Assembly (NCBI GenBank): GCA_937950105.1 | Contig: CALFEM010000585.1 | Coordinates: forward strand, 1 to 13,618 | DNA: 13,618 nt | Reading direction: 5' to 3' | Source of the DNA: an uncultured Alphaproteobacteria bacterium | Lineage (GTDB): Bacteria > Pseudomonadota > Alphaproteobacteria > Rhizobiales > Hyphomicrobiaceae | Shown here: piece by piece, positions 7,341-13,618 of the stretch | Position numbering within the stretch: position 1 is the stretch's first letter | How the letters are laid out: each line of letters starts with the position of its first letter | The notes under the pieces: model-generated | Seen by the model: only the letters and a program-made list of their open reading frames with translations | What the model was told of the DNA's origin: nothing | Database searches by the model: none | Position numbers and translations under genes: made by a program

Positions 7341-8699
7341 TCAGTTCGCCTTCTTCTCCGGCGCGGGCGTCGGCTCGGGGCTCTTGGTCGCCTCGACCGG
7401 GGCCGCGGCGATCTTGCCGCGCAGGAAGTTCAGCGCGTACTGGAGCTGGGTGTCCTTCTCGGGCTCCTTCGGCACGTAGGCCGACGAGCCGGACTTGTCC
7501 TCCTGCTCCTTGTCGTTCTTCAGGTGGCCGCGCAGGCTCGACTCGCCGCGCACCTTGGTCTGCGCCGCCTTCGCCTTCATCTCCTCCGGCAGCTCCTGCT
7601 CGACGATGATGTCGGGATCGATGCCCTTGGCCTGGATCGAGCGGTTCGACGGCGTGTAGTAGCGTGCCGTCGTCAGGCGGATGGCGCCGTTGGCGTTCAA
7701 CGGGATGATGGTCTGCACCGAGCCCTTGCCGAACGAGCGCGTGCCGATGACGGTGGCGCGCTTGTGGTCCTGCAGGGCGCCGGCGACGATTTCAGACGCC
7801 GAGGCCGAGCCGCCGTTGATGAGCACGACGACCTTCTTGCCCTTGGCGACGTCACCCGGGCGGGCCTGGCTGCGCTGGGTTTCCTCGTTGTTGCGGCCCT
7901 TCGTCAGAACGATGGCGCCGCGCTCGAGGAAGTCGTCCGACACCGAGATCGCCTGATCGAGCAGGCCGCCCGGGTTGTTGCGCAGGTCGATGATGTAGCC
8001 CTTGAGGTCGCCACCGATCTCCTTCTCGAGGTTCTCGATCGCCTTCACCGTGTTGGTGTGCGTCTGCTCGTTGAAGGTCGTCACCTTGACATAGGCGACG
8101 TCACCCTCGCGGCGCGCCTTGACGGCGTTGATGCGAATGATGTCGCGCGTAACCTTCACGTCGAACGGGTCCTCGGTGCCCTTGCGCACGACGGTCAGCG
8201 TGATCGGCGTGTTGACGGGCCCGCGCATCTTCTCGACCGCCTGCTCGAGCGTCAGGCCGACGATCTGCTCGTTGTCGAGATGTGTGATGAGGTCGTTCGC
8301 CTGCAGGCCGGCCTTGGCGGCCGGCGTGTCGTCGATCGGCGACACCACCTTGACGACGCCGTTCTCCATCGTCACCTCGATGCCGAGACCGCCGAACTCG
8401 CCGCGTGTCTGCACCTGCATGTCGCGGAAGTGCTTCGGGCTGAGGTAAGCGGAATGCGGGTCGAGCGACGTCAGCATGCCGTTGATGGCGCTCTCGATGA
8501 GCTGCGTGTCGTCGGGTTTCTCGACGTAATCGGAGCGCACGCGCTCCAGCACGTCGCCGAACAGGTCCAGCTGACGATAGAGGTCGGAGTTCGCCGACGT
8601 CGCCGAGTGCGTCTGGGTGATGCTGGCGACGGTGGCGACGCCGGCCATGCCGGTCATCAGCAGGAATGTCCAGAATGCGAAGTCGGTCTTGCGCATCAT
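7341..8699 (-). CDS. ctpA: Carboxy-terminal processing protease, S41 family
   Basis: A 452-residue periplasmic serine protease of the CtpA/Prc family. An N-terminal hydrophobic segment (about 7-28) is a signal peptide or anchor. The family leader LFGDVLERVRSDYVEK is at 46-61, a PDZ domain covers about 95-175 (GEFGGLGIEVT, DTPAAKAGLQANDLI), and the S41 core runs about 195-365. The catalytic dyad is Ser300 in GGSASASEI and Lys325 in RSFGKGSVQT; the 25-residue spacing matches the family. The C-terminus (about 373-452) is charged, then Pro/Ala-rich. Such proteases cut exposed C-termini of envelope proteins, often with a helper lipoprotein, and limit peptidoglycan hydrolases. Its ATG overlaps the envC stop as ATGA, so the two are probably translationally coupled. 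It is followed by an intrinsic terminator. Confidence 0.95.
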   Translation of the reverse strand: MMRKTDFAFWTFLLMTGMAGVATVASITQTHSATSANSDLYRQLDLFGDVLERVRSDYVEKPDDTQLIESAINGMLTSLDPHSAYLSPKHFRDMQVQTRGEFGGLGIEVTMENGVVKVVSPIDDTPAAKAGLQANDLITHLDNEQIVGLTLEQAVEKMRGPVNTPITLTVVRKGTEDPFDVKVTRDIIRINAVKARREGDVAYVKVTTFNEQTHTNTVKAIENLEKEIGGDLKGYIIDLRNNPGGLLDQAISVSDDFLERGAIVLTKGRNNEETQRSQARPGDVAKGKKVVVLINGGSASASEIVAGALQDHKRATVIGTRSFGKGSVQTIIPLNANGAIRLTTARYYTPSNRSIQAKGIDPDIIVEQELPEEMKAKAAQTKVRGESSLRGHLKNDKEQEDKSGSSAYVPKEPEKDTQLQYALNFLRGKIAAAPVEATKSPEPTPAPEKKAN

Positions 8700-9124
8700 T
8701 CTTGCACCTTCTCAGGACCGCTGGCCCACCACGGGCTCGGGTCGATGGGACGTCCGTCCTTGCGCAGCTCTACGTAAAGAACGGGAGTGTTGGTTTCACT
8801 CTTGGTCTCGCGAAGGAGACCGCCTCCTGGAGTCGTCGCGCCGCTCATGGTGCCGACGGGCTCCGCCGCCAGCACGAATTGTCCAGGCTCGACGTCGATA
8901 CGTGACAGGCCAGCCAATAGAAGAAGATAGCCGCCGCCCGCATTGATTATCAAGAGTTGACCGAAGCTGCGGAATTCGCCCGCATAAATCACCCAGCCGT
9001 CGCACGGGGCGGTGATCTGGGCGCCGGAGCGTGTCTCGATCACCACGCCCTTCGAGGGATGGCCATATTTTGTCTTCTCGCCGAAATTGAGGACGCGCTG
9101 GCCGCTGGCCGGCAGCGGCAGCTT
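8696..9124 (-). pseudogene. envC: envC 3' part: degenerate LytM (M23-like) domain cut off by an in-frame TGA
   Basis: This is the C-terminal 142 codons of the EnvC-type protein, in the same frame as the upstream part and separated from it only by the TGA at 9125-9127. It reads LPLPASGQRVLNFGEK, then SKGVVIETRSGAQITAPCDGWVIYAGEFRSFGQLLIINAGGGY, GLSRIDVEPGQFV and TPVLYVELRKDGRPIDPSPWW, a full LytM fold. The zinc ligands of active M23 peptidases are absent: HxxxD is replaced by SKGVV, and HLHFE by VLYVE. That is the hallmark of EnvC-class activators, which bind and switch on AmiA/B/C-type amidases and do not cleave themselves. The only internal start, GTG 9046, would drop about 27 residues of the fold. 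The stop overlaps the ctpA ATG. The fragment is probably not made unless the TGA is a sequence error. Confidence 0.8.
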
Positions 9125-9127
9125 TCA
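9125..9127 (-). other. In-frame TGA interrupting envC
   Basis: Reading the minus strand, ...FHQAR, TGA, KLPLPASG... stays in one frame on both sides. Relatives usually have a small residue such as Gly here before LPLP (from memory), so a GGA-to-TGA change (one base) is the simplest explanation. It is either a true nonsense mutation or a base-calling error. Confidence 0.85.
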
Positions 9128-10366
9128 GCGCGCCTGATGGAACGGGATGGCGGGCTTGATGCGGCCGGTGTCGGCGCGCATGCCGCTGCCGGGCCTCAGC
9201 TCCACGATCTCGCCGGGTTTCGGCACAGTGATGGCGGCGACCTTGGTCGGCGGGGCGGGCGGCCGGGCAGCATCCGATGGCGGCGCCACACCTGGTTGTC
9301 CGCCGACGGATTCGGGCGTGACGACGATCGGCCCGCTCGGCGTTGCTGCCGCTGCGGGTGGCGAGGCCGGCGCCGGACCGCTGGCGGCCGGTGTCGCTGC
9401 TGCAACTTCGGCGGCTTCGGCGGCGCGCGCCTCCTTGTCGTAGGCACCGAGCCCGGTGTTCTGGTTCACCGCCAGATCAACGCGGGCGATGAGTTCGTTC
9501 AGGTCGTTGACGCTCTTCGAGATGTCGGCGGTGGCGCGGCGGACATCGGCCAGCTCCGCCTTGCGCTGGGCGAGCGACTGCTTGCGCTCTTCCATCAGCC
9601 CGGCGAGCTTGGTCTGCGCATCGGCGAGACGATCGGTCTCGGCCTTGAGGCGCTGGCTCTCGTTGCGGATGTCGTCCATCACCCGCACCAGCTCCTGCAG
9701 CCGCGTCGACAGCTGCAGCGCCTGGCCGCGCAGCTCGGGGAAGGCGGCGGCGAGCAGCATGGCGCTGCGCACTATCTCCAGCGCGTCGGAGCGTTGCGTG
9801 ATCATCACGGGCGGCGGATTGCGGCCCATGCGCTGCAGCGCGCCGAGCAGCTTGGAAATCTGACCGTGGCGGGTGTCGAGCGAGCCGCGCACGAGCTTTT
9901 CCTGCGCCTCGAGTTCGCCGAGCCGCGCCTCGATGCCGGTCAGCTTGCTTTCGCTCTTCTGGATCAGCGCCGCCGTTTCGAGCAGCCGCGCGTTGATGCG
10001 CTCGCGCTCGGCATCGATGTCGGTGACATCCTTCGAGAGGGCATTCTCGCGATCCTTCTTCGACAGCAGCTCCTGCTGCTGGGCCTCGAGCTTGCGGCGG
10101 ATGGCGTCGGGTTCACGCTCTTGAGCGAGCACCGCAACGGGCGCCAGCGACACCGAGCCGGCCAGGGCGACCGCGAGCGCCAGCGACACGCCGGCGGCGC
10201 GGCCCGACGACCGCGCGCTGTCGTGCCCGGCTGGACGTTTCGCAACTGCCGCTCGCCGGCCCAATCCTGAAAATCCTCGTTCACGCCGCCGATCGCGGCC
10301 GGGGCATTCCCGCGCCACGTCTGCACAAGACACTGATTCGCGGAAATTACGGCAAATCTGGTCCAT
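9125..10366 (-). CDS. envC: Murein hydrolase activator EnvC, N-terminal coiled-coil part (prematurely stopped)
   Basis: 413 residues that match the front of an EnvC-type amidase activator. A hydrophobic segment with an AVLA cleavage site (about 58-81) is the export signal. Long coiled coils follow (about 88-195 and 215-310, e.g. LEAQQQELLSKKDRENALSKDVTDIDAERERI), with QRMGRNPPPVMI between them, then a Pro/Ala-rich linker (about 313-400). Translation ends at TGA 9125-9127, exactly where the linker should pass into the LytM domain. Without that domain the protein should not activate amidases. The N-terminus is unsure: 57 residues precede the signal from ATG 10366, which has no Shine-Dalgarno, while a TTG at 10264 has GAGGA nine bases upstream. 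envC plus ctpA form an operon here; its promoter must lie in 10367-10580, shared with the divergent HIG1 gene. Confidence 0.85.
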   Translation of the reverse strand: MDQICRNFRESVSCADVARECPGRDRRRERGFSGLGRRAAVAKRPAGHDSARSSGRAAGVSLALAVALAGSVSLAPVAVLAQEREPDAIRRKLEAQQQELLSKKDRENALSKDVTDIDAERERINARLLETAALIQKSESKLTGIEARLGELEAQEKLVRGSLDTRHGQISKLLGALQRMGRNPPPVMITQRSDALEIVRSAMLLAAAFPELRGQALQLSTRLQELVRVMDDIRNESQRLKAETDRLADAQTKLAGLMEERKQSLAQRKAELADVRRATADISKSVNDLNELIARVDLAVNQNTGLGAYDKEARAAEAAEVAAATPAASGPAPASPPAAAATPSGPIVVTPESVGGQPGVAPPSDAARPPAPPTKVAAITVPKPGEIVELRPGSGMRADTGRIKPAIPFHQAR

Positions 10367-10580
10367 GGCACGTTAAACTTCGTTAGGGGAGCAGCCTTAA
10401 CGGCGCCGGGTGCTCCTGCGGCGAACGACCGCTGTCCACGGGCGCCTGCCACCTCGCGATTGCCGTGCACGATATGTAAGTTCAGCACCCGCTCCGGTTT
10501 CAGCTTTGGACGTCCGGGTTCCGGCTGTCTCTGCCCCGATCGCCGCGCGCATCTCACGTCACCGAAGGAATTGCGACACC

Positions 10581-10772
10581 ATGGATGTCGGCCTCTATTA
10601 TCTGTCTACGATCGCGGTGTTCGCCGTGCTCGCGGTGCTCGTCATGGGTTTGTGGAACCTGTCGCGCAATCGCAGCGCCAATCTCAGCCAGAAGCTCATG
10701 CGCTGGCGTGTCGGCCTGCAGTTGCTCGCCATTGTACTCATCATCGTCTATCTGCTGGTCCTGAAGCGGTGA
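10581..10772 (+). CDS. Small HIG1-type twin-transmembrane protein
   Basis: A 63-residue inner-membrane protein with two hydrophobic helices (about 5-27 and 43-61) joined by a basic loop, SRNRSANLSQKLMRWRVGLQ. This matches the HIG1/hypoxia-induced domain pattern, in which the loop and the start of the second helix carry the conserved (S)xxLMRxRVxxQ motif. Eukaryotic relatives (Rcf1/HIGD) stabilise respiratory complexes, cytochrome oxidase in particular; the bacterial role is not established. I chose the ATG at 10581: GAAGGA lies upstream at the right distance, and longer in-frame starts add only Arg/Pro-rich residues. It is ten bases from the adenosyltransferase gene and probably co-transcribed with it. 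It is divergent from envC. Confidence 0.85.
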   Translation: MDVGLYYLSTIAVFAVLAVLVMGLWNLSRNRSANLSQKLMRWRVGLQLLAIVLIIVYLLVLKR

Positions 10773-10782
10773 GCCTCGTCCC

Positions 10783-11364
10783 ATGGTCAAGCTGAACAAG
10801 ATTTACACGCGCACAGGTGACAAGGGTACGACCGGGCTCGGAACCGGCGAGCGCGTCGCCAAGCACGCCTTGCGCATCGCCGCCTATGGCACCGTCGACG
10901 AGGCCAATGCCACCATCGGCGTCGCCCGCCTGCATATCCCGGCGGACTTCGCGCGCGTCGACCAGATGCTGCTCAGGATCCAGAACGACATGTTCGACCT
11001 CGGCGCCGATCTGTGCGTGCCGGATCGCGGCGAGACGCTGCCGTACGAGCCGCTGCGCATCGCCGCGGCGCAGGTGACGCGCCTCGAGGCCGAGATCGAC
11101 GAACTCAATGCCGAGCTGGAGCCGCTGCGCTCGTTCGTGCTGCCGGGCGGCACGCCGGCGGCGGCGCACCTGCACATCGCCCGCACGGTGACGCGCCGAG
11201 CCGAACGGTTGATCTCGGAGCTGGCCGCCGATTCGTCCGAGCCGGTCAGCGAGCCGGCGCTGCAGTTCGTCAACCGTCTGTCGGACTTCCTGTTCGTCGC
11301 CGGCCGCTACGTCAACGACCGGGGCCGTGGCGACGTTCTCTGGGTGCCGGGCCAGAACCGCTGA
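10783..11364 (+). CDS. Cob(I)alamin/cobyrinate adenosyltransferase, PduO type
   Basis: A 193-residue ATP:cob(I)alamin adenosyltransferase of the PduO class. It transfers the adenosyl group of ATP to reduced corrinoid cobalt in the cytosol, making adenosylcobalamin or its precursor. Motifs in order are the N-terminal ATP-binding KIYTRTGDKGTTGL (6-19), AYGTVDEANATIG (34-46), SFVLPGGTPAAAHLH in the middle, then ARTVTRRAERL and the C-terminal NRLSDFLFVAGRYVN. The length is normal for a single-domain PduO. Adenosylcobalamin serves enzymes such as methylmalonyl-CoA mutase and class II ribonucleotide reductase; none is in the window, so this looks like a general cofactor gene. The ATG at 10783 is ten bases after the HIG1 gene, and the rhomboid gene follows 110 bases later. 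Confidence 0.94.
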   Translation: MVKLNKIYTRTGDKGTTGLGTGERVAKHALRIAAYGTVDEANATIGVARLHIPADFARVDQMLLRIQNDMFDLGADLCVPDRGETLPYEPLRIAAAQVTRLEAEIDELNAELEPLRSFVLPGGTPAAAHLHIARTVTRRAERLISELAADSSEPVSEPALQFVNRLSDFLFVAGRYVNDRGRGDVLWVPGQNR

Positions 11365-11415
11365 GCGCTGAGCTGCTGACTGACTGTTGCCGGAGGCCGC
11401 CGGTGTCATGATAGG

Positions 11416-11444
11416 GTTGCGGTCGCGCCTGCGACGCGGGCAAC
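11416..11444. repeat. Intergenic inverted repeat before the rhomboid gene
   Basis: GTTGC...GCAAC (11416-11420 / 11440-11444) encloses GTCGC...GCGAC (11422-11426 / 11431-11435) with a four-base loop. There is no U-tract. It lies between the adenosyltransferase stop and the rhomboid start and could be a leader hairpin. Confidence 0.35.
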
Positions 11445-11474
11445 GCTATCCCTGTACCGGAGGACGTGCGCCCC

Positions 11475-12182
11475 GTGTTCGTGCCGCTGCAAGACGACAA
11501 TCCGCTGAAGCGGATCAAATACCAGTACGTCAACGTCAGCCTCATAGTCGCCAACGTCGTCGTCTTCCTGCTGTCGCTCGCCGGCAGCACGGACCACGTC
11601 GTGGCGAGCTTTGCCGTGATCCCGGGAGAGCTGTTCGGCTTCTCGGCGGGCGGCTTTCCGCAGAGCGTGCAGATCCCGGAACGGCTGACGCTGCTGACCT
11701 ACATGTTCTTCCATGGCGACATCATCCACATCGGCGGCAACATGCTGTTCCTGTGGGTGTTCGGCGACAACGTCGAGGACGCCATGGGCCACGCCCGCTA
11801 CCTCGTCTTCTATCTGCTCTGCGGCCTGCTTGCCGGACTCGCCCATGCGGTGATCGCACCAGGCTCCGAGGTGCCGCTGATCGGCGCCAGTGGCGCCGTC
11901 GCCGGCGTCATTTCCGCCTACCTCATGTTGCATCCCCGAGTTCGCGTATGGGTGCTCGTGTTCAAGGTATTCCCGATGCAGATCAGCGCGGCGATCGTGC
12001 TCGGGCTGTGGATCGTCACGCAGATCGTCATGGTGCTGATGCCTCAATCGGCGCAGGAGCCGGGAGCCGTCGCCTGGTGGGCGCACATCGGCGGACTGGT
12101 CGCCGGAGCCGTGCTGGTGCCGTTCTTCAAGCGCCGGGACGTCCCGCTGTTCGATCGCGGGCTCCGCATCGCCCGAAGGTAA
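11475..12182 (+). CDS. Rhomboid family intramembrane serine protease
   Basis: A 235-residue polytopic membrane protein of the rhomboid family, which cleaves transmembrane segments of other proteins within the bilayer. The catalytic serine is Ser139 in LIGASGAVAGVISAY and the partner histidine is His204 in WWAHIGGLVAG. The oxyanion-region motif FFHGDIIHIGGNMLFLWVFGDNVED (78-102) contains the conserved His85 and Asn89. About six hydrophobic segments are seen, the first near 19-37. I chose the GTG at 11475, which gives the family-like start (M)FVPLQDDNPLKRIKYQYV, with GGAGG eleven bases upstream. The in-frame GTG at 11466 is only two bases from that GGAGG. Substrates are unknown. The gene lies between the adenosyltransferase and etfB. 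Confidence 0.93.
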   Translation: MFVPLQDDNPLKRIKYQYVNVSLIVANVVVFLLSLAGSTDHVVASFAVIPGELFGFSAGGFPQSVQIPERLTLLTYMFFHGDIIHIGGNMLFLWVFGDNVEDAMGHARYLVFYLLCGLLAGLAHAVIAPGSEVPLIGASGAVAGVISAYLMLHPRVRVWVLVFKVFPMQISAAIVLGLWIVTQIVMVLMPQSAQEPGAVAWWAHIGGLVAGAVLVPFFKRRDVPLFDRGLRIARR

Positions 12183-12538
12183 AAAGTGTTGTTCGTCATC
12201 GAGTTGAGACGTTGCCGGACGTATGCGCCGGAACGACAGTGGTAAACCCGGCTCACGCCGAAGGGTTCCATTGACTCCGGCAAAAGCCGCACATAGGCTC
12301 CCGTTTCGCATGTGCGAAGACCGGTACGCCCGGAGGAATCCGGGGTGTGCGGGTGGGCGCGCAAGCCTTTCCGGCATTGCCATCGCGGCGCACAATGGCC
12401 GCTCCCCTTCCGGGTGAGGCAAAGTCGAGGCCGGGTCAGGGCGGTCCGGCCGGAAGCACCATAATTCGCGGATTGCGTCGGCATGACGACGCTTCCGGAT
12501 GCCGACAAGAGCAAACGTCTTCGGGGATCGCAGGACAC
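12183..12538. other. 356-base gap between the rhomboid gene and etfB
   Basis: I see no convincing gene here: short open frames are Arg/Pro-rich and lack a family resemblance or ribosome-binding site. It presumably holds the etf promoter. An eight-base inverted repeat, GTCGGCAT / ATGCCGAC (12477-12484 and 12499-12506), lies 32 bases before the etfB ATG and could be an operator or leader hairpin. Confidence 0.5.
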
Positions 12539-13294
12539 ATGAAGATACTGGTGCCGGTGAAGCGGGTGGTGGACTACAACGTCAAGATCCGCGTCAAGGC
12601 CGACGGCTCAGGCATCGAGCTGGCCAACGTCAAGATGTCGATGAACCCCTTCGACGAGATTGCCGTCGAGGAAGCGGTGCGCCTCAAGGAAAAGGGTGTC
12701 GCCACCGAGGTCTTGGTCGTCTCCATCGGCCCGGCGAAGGCGCAGGATACCATTCGCACCGCGCAGGCCATCGGCGCTGATCGCGGCATCCTGGTCGAAA
12801 CGCCCGAGAGTGCGACTGTCGAGCCGCTCGCCGTCGCCAAGATCCTCAAGGCGATCGTCGCCGCCGAGCAGCCGTCGATGGTGATCCTCGGCAAGCAGGC
12901 GATCGACGACGACAGCAATCAGGTCGGCCAGATGCTCGCCGCTCTGCTCGGCTGGGGCCAGGGCACCTTCGCCTCCAAGGTGGCCGTCGCCGACGGCTCG
13001 GTCGCCGTGACGCGTGAGGTCGACGGCGGCCTCGAGACGGTGTCGCTGAAGCTGCCGGCCATCGTCACCACGGACCTGCGTCTCAACGAGCCGCGCTACC
13101 CGTCACTGCCGAACATCATGAAGGCGAAGAAGAAGCCGCTCGATACGAAGAAGCCCGAGGATTACGGCGTCGACATCACTCCGCGCCTCGAGGTGCTCGG
13201 CACCGTCGAGCCCGCCAAGCGCCAGGCCGGCATCAAGGTCGGCAGCGTGGCCGAGCTGGTGGCGAAGCTCAAGAGCGAAGCAGGGGTGCTCTGA
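12539..13294 (+). CDS. etfB: Electron transfer flavoprotein, beta subunit
   Basis: A 251-residue ETF beta subunit. With EtfA it forms the FAD-containing heterodimer that takes electrons from acyl-CoA and other dehydrogenases and passes them to the quinone pool through ETF:quinone oxidoreductase. Visible family features are [19 protein letters not shown] (1-19), [21 protein letters not shown] (34-53), the AMP-site stretch [24 protein letters not shown] (116-139), and [24 protein letters not shown] (177-200). The last is the recognition loop that docks on partner dehydrogenases; its lysines are methylated in some ETFs. The length is typical of the housekeeping group I ETF, not the nitrogen-fixation FixA. 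The ATG at 12539 has AGGA six bases upstream. Its stop overlaps the etfA start (ATGA), so the subunits are translationally coupled. Confidence 0.97.
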   Translation: MKILVPVKRVVDYNVKIRVKADGSGIELANVKMSMNPFDEIAVEEAVRLKEKGVATEVLVVSIGPAKAQDTIRTAQAIGADRGILVETPESATVEPLAVAKILKAIVAAEQPSMVILGKQAIDDDSNQVGQMLAALLGWGQGTFASKVAVADGSVAVTREVDGGLETVSLKLPAIVTTDLRLNEPRYPSLPNIMKAKKKPLDTKKPEDYGVDITPRLEVLGTVEPAKRQAGIKVGSVAELVAKLKSEAGVL

Positions 13295-13571
13295 TGACGA
13301 TTCTGGTTCTCGCCGAGCATGACAACGCGTCGCTCAATGCAGCGACCGGAAAGGCACTCACCGCTGCGAAAGCGATCGGTGGCGACATTCACGTTCTCGT
13401 TGCGGGCAGCGGCTGCAAGCCGGCCGCCGACGCCGCGGCCAGGCTCGACGGCGTCGCCAAGGTGCTTGTCGCCGACGCGCCGCATTTCGGCAACGCCCTC
13501 GCCGAGGAAGTCGCGCCGCTGATCGTGTCGCTGATGGGCGGGTACGACGCGGTGCTCGCGCCCGCTACGGC
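13294..13571 (+). CDS. etfA: Electron transfer flavoprotein, alpha subunit (5' part only)
   Basis: The first 92 codons of Etf[41 protein letters not shown] is the normal N-terminal domain start, followed by VAKVLVADAPHFGNALAEEVAPLI and GGYDAVLAPAT. After 13571 the frame runs into adapter sequence and reads DRKSTRLNSSH, which is not EtfA. The conserved FAD-binding C-terminal domain is therefore missing from the window because the contig ends, not because the gene is broken in the organism. The ATG overlaps the etfB TGA by one base. Confidence 0.95.
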
Positions 13572-13618
13572 AGATCGGAAGAGCACACGTCTGAACTCCA
13601 GTCACTTAGGCATCTCGT
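13572..13618 (+). other. Illumina TruSeq adapter with index (non-genomic contamination)
   Basis: Bases 13572-13605 are the 34-base TruSeq read-1 3' adapter (beginning AGATCGGAAGAGC, ending CCAGTCAC). They are followed by TTAGGC (13606-13611), which is TruSeq index 3, and by ATCTCGT, the start of the constant sequence after the index. On the minus strand the adapter translates as VTGVQTCALPI, a well-known false peptide in databases. This is library construct, not organism DNA. Confidence 0.98.

Noticed and set aside
7065..8777. Long plus-strand open frame (570 codons)
   Set aside because: It is antisense to ctpA and part of rppH, which have full family motifs; long antisense frames are common at high GC.
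9125..9127. TGA read as selenocysteine or by programmed readthrough
   Set aside because: The site is a linker-to-domain junction with no catalytic cysteine in relatives, and no SECIS-like hairpin is evident just after it.
9047..9130. Frameshift in envC
   Set aside because: Translation on both sides of the stop is in the same frame, so a nonsense change, not an insertion or deletion, explains the break.
8957..10270. Plus-strand open frame of 437 codons
   Set aside because: It is the mirror of the envC coiled-coil region; there are no recognisable domains.
12223..12417. Possible 64-codon gene between the rhomboid gene and etfB
   Set aside because: No ribosome-binding site, no family resemblance, and Arg/Pro-rich composition typical of random high-GC frames.
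13162..13605. Minus-strand open frame opposite etfB/etfA starting (M/V)TGVQTCALPI
   Set aside because: It starts inside the sequencing adapter and then runs antisense to real etf genes; it is a known type of artefact.

Overview
The window is a high-GC, densely packed bacterial chromosome segment. Gene content and order point to an alphaproteobacterium, most likely of the Hyphomicrobiales (Rhizobiales). The clues are an envC-ctpA-rppH run, a cnoX / LON-domain / Trm112 run, and a HIG1 / PduO-type adenosyltransferase / rhomboid / etfB / etfA run. I recognise these linkages from memory of rhizobial genomes and could not search for them. The last 47 bases are not genomic: they are an Illumina TruSeq adapter with an index, so the window ends at an untrimmed contig end.

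Left part (1-4103, all minus strand): a membrane-anchored PAS sensor histidine kinase cut by the left edge, a small Trm112-family protein, a LON substrate-binding-domain protein, a CnoX-type thioredoxin/TPR co-chaperone, and a free-standing prolyl-tRNA editing domain (YbaK/ProXp-ala). Several gaps between them hold perfect inverted repeats. Next comes tRNA-Gly(GCC) on the plus strand, with a candidate promoter and a short terminator, converging on a ParA-like ATPase on the minus strand that has no ParB partner in view.

Middle part (5642-10366, all minus strand): a secreted protein built from eight degenerate ~22-25-residue repeats arranged as a four-plus-four duplication; the RNA pyrophosphohydrolase rppH; a clear intrinsic terminator; the carboxy-terminal processing protease ctpA; and the murein hydrolase activator envC. 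The envC frame is broken by one in-frame TGA between its coiled-coil part and its LytM-like part, while the envC/ctpA ATGA overlap is kept. envC and ctpA both act in the envelope: EnvC-type proteins switch on cell-wall amidases, and CtpA-type proteases trim or degrade periplasmic proteins.

Right part (10581-13571, plus strand): a small two-helix HIG1-like membrane protein, a PduO-type cob(I)alamin adenosyltransferase, a rhomboid intramembrane protease, and etfB overlapping etfA, which carry electrons from acyl-CoA dehydrogenases to ETF:quinone oxidoreductase. etfA is cut after 92 native codons by the adapter.

I found no CRISPR array, insertion sequence, phage gene or novel defence cluster. 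The points most worth a second look are the adapter, the envC nonsense codon and the duplicated repeat protein.
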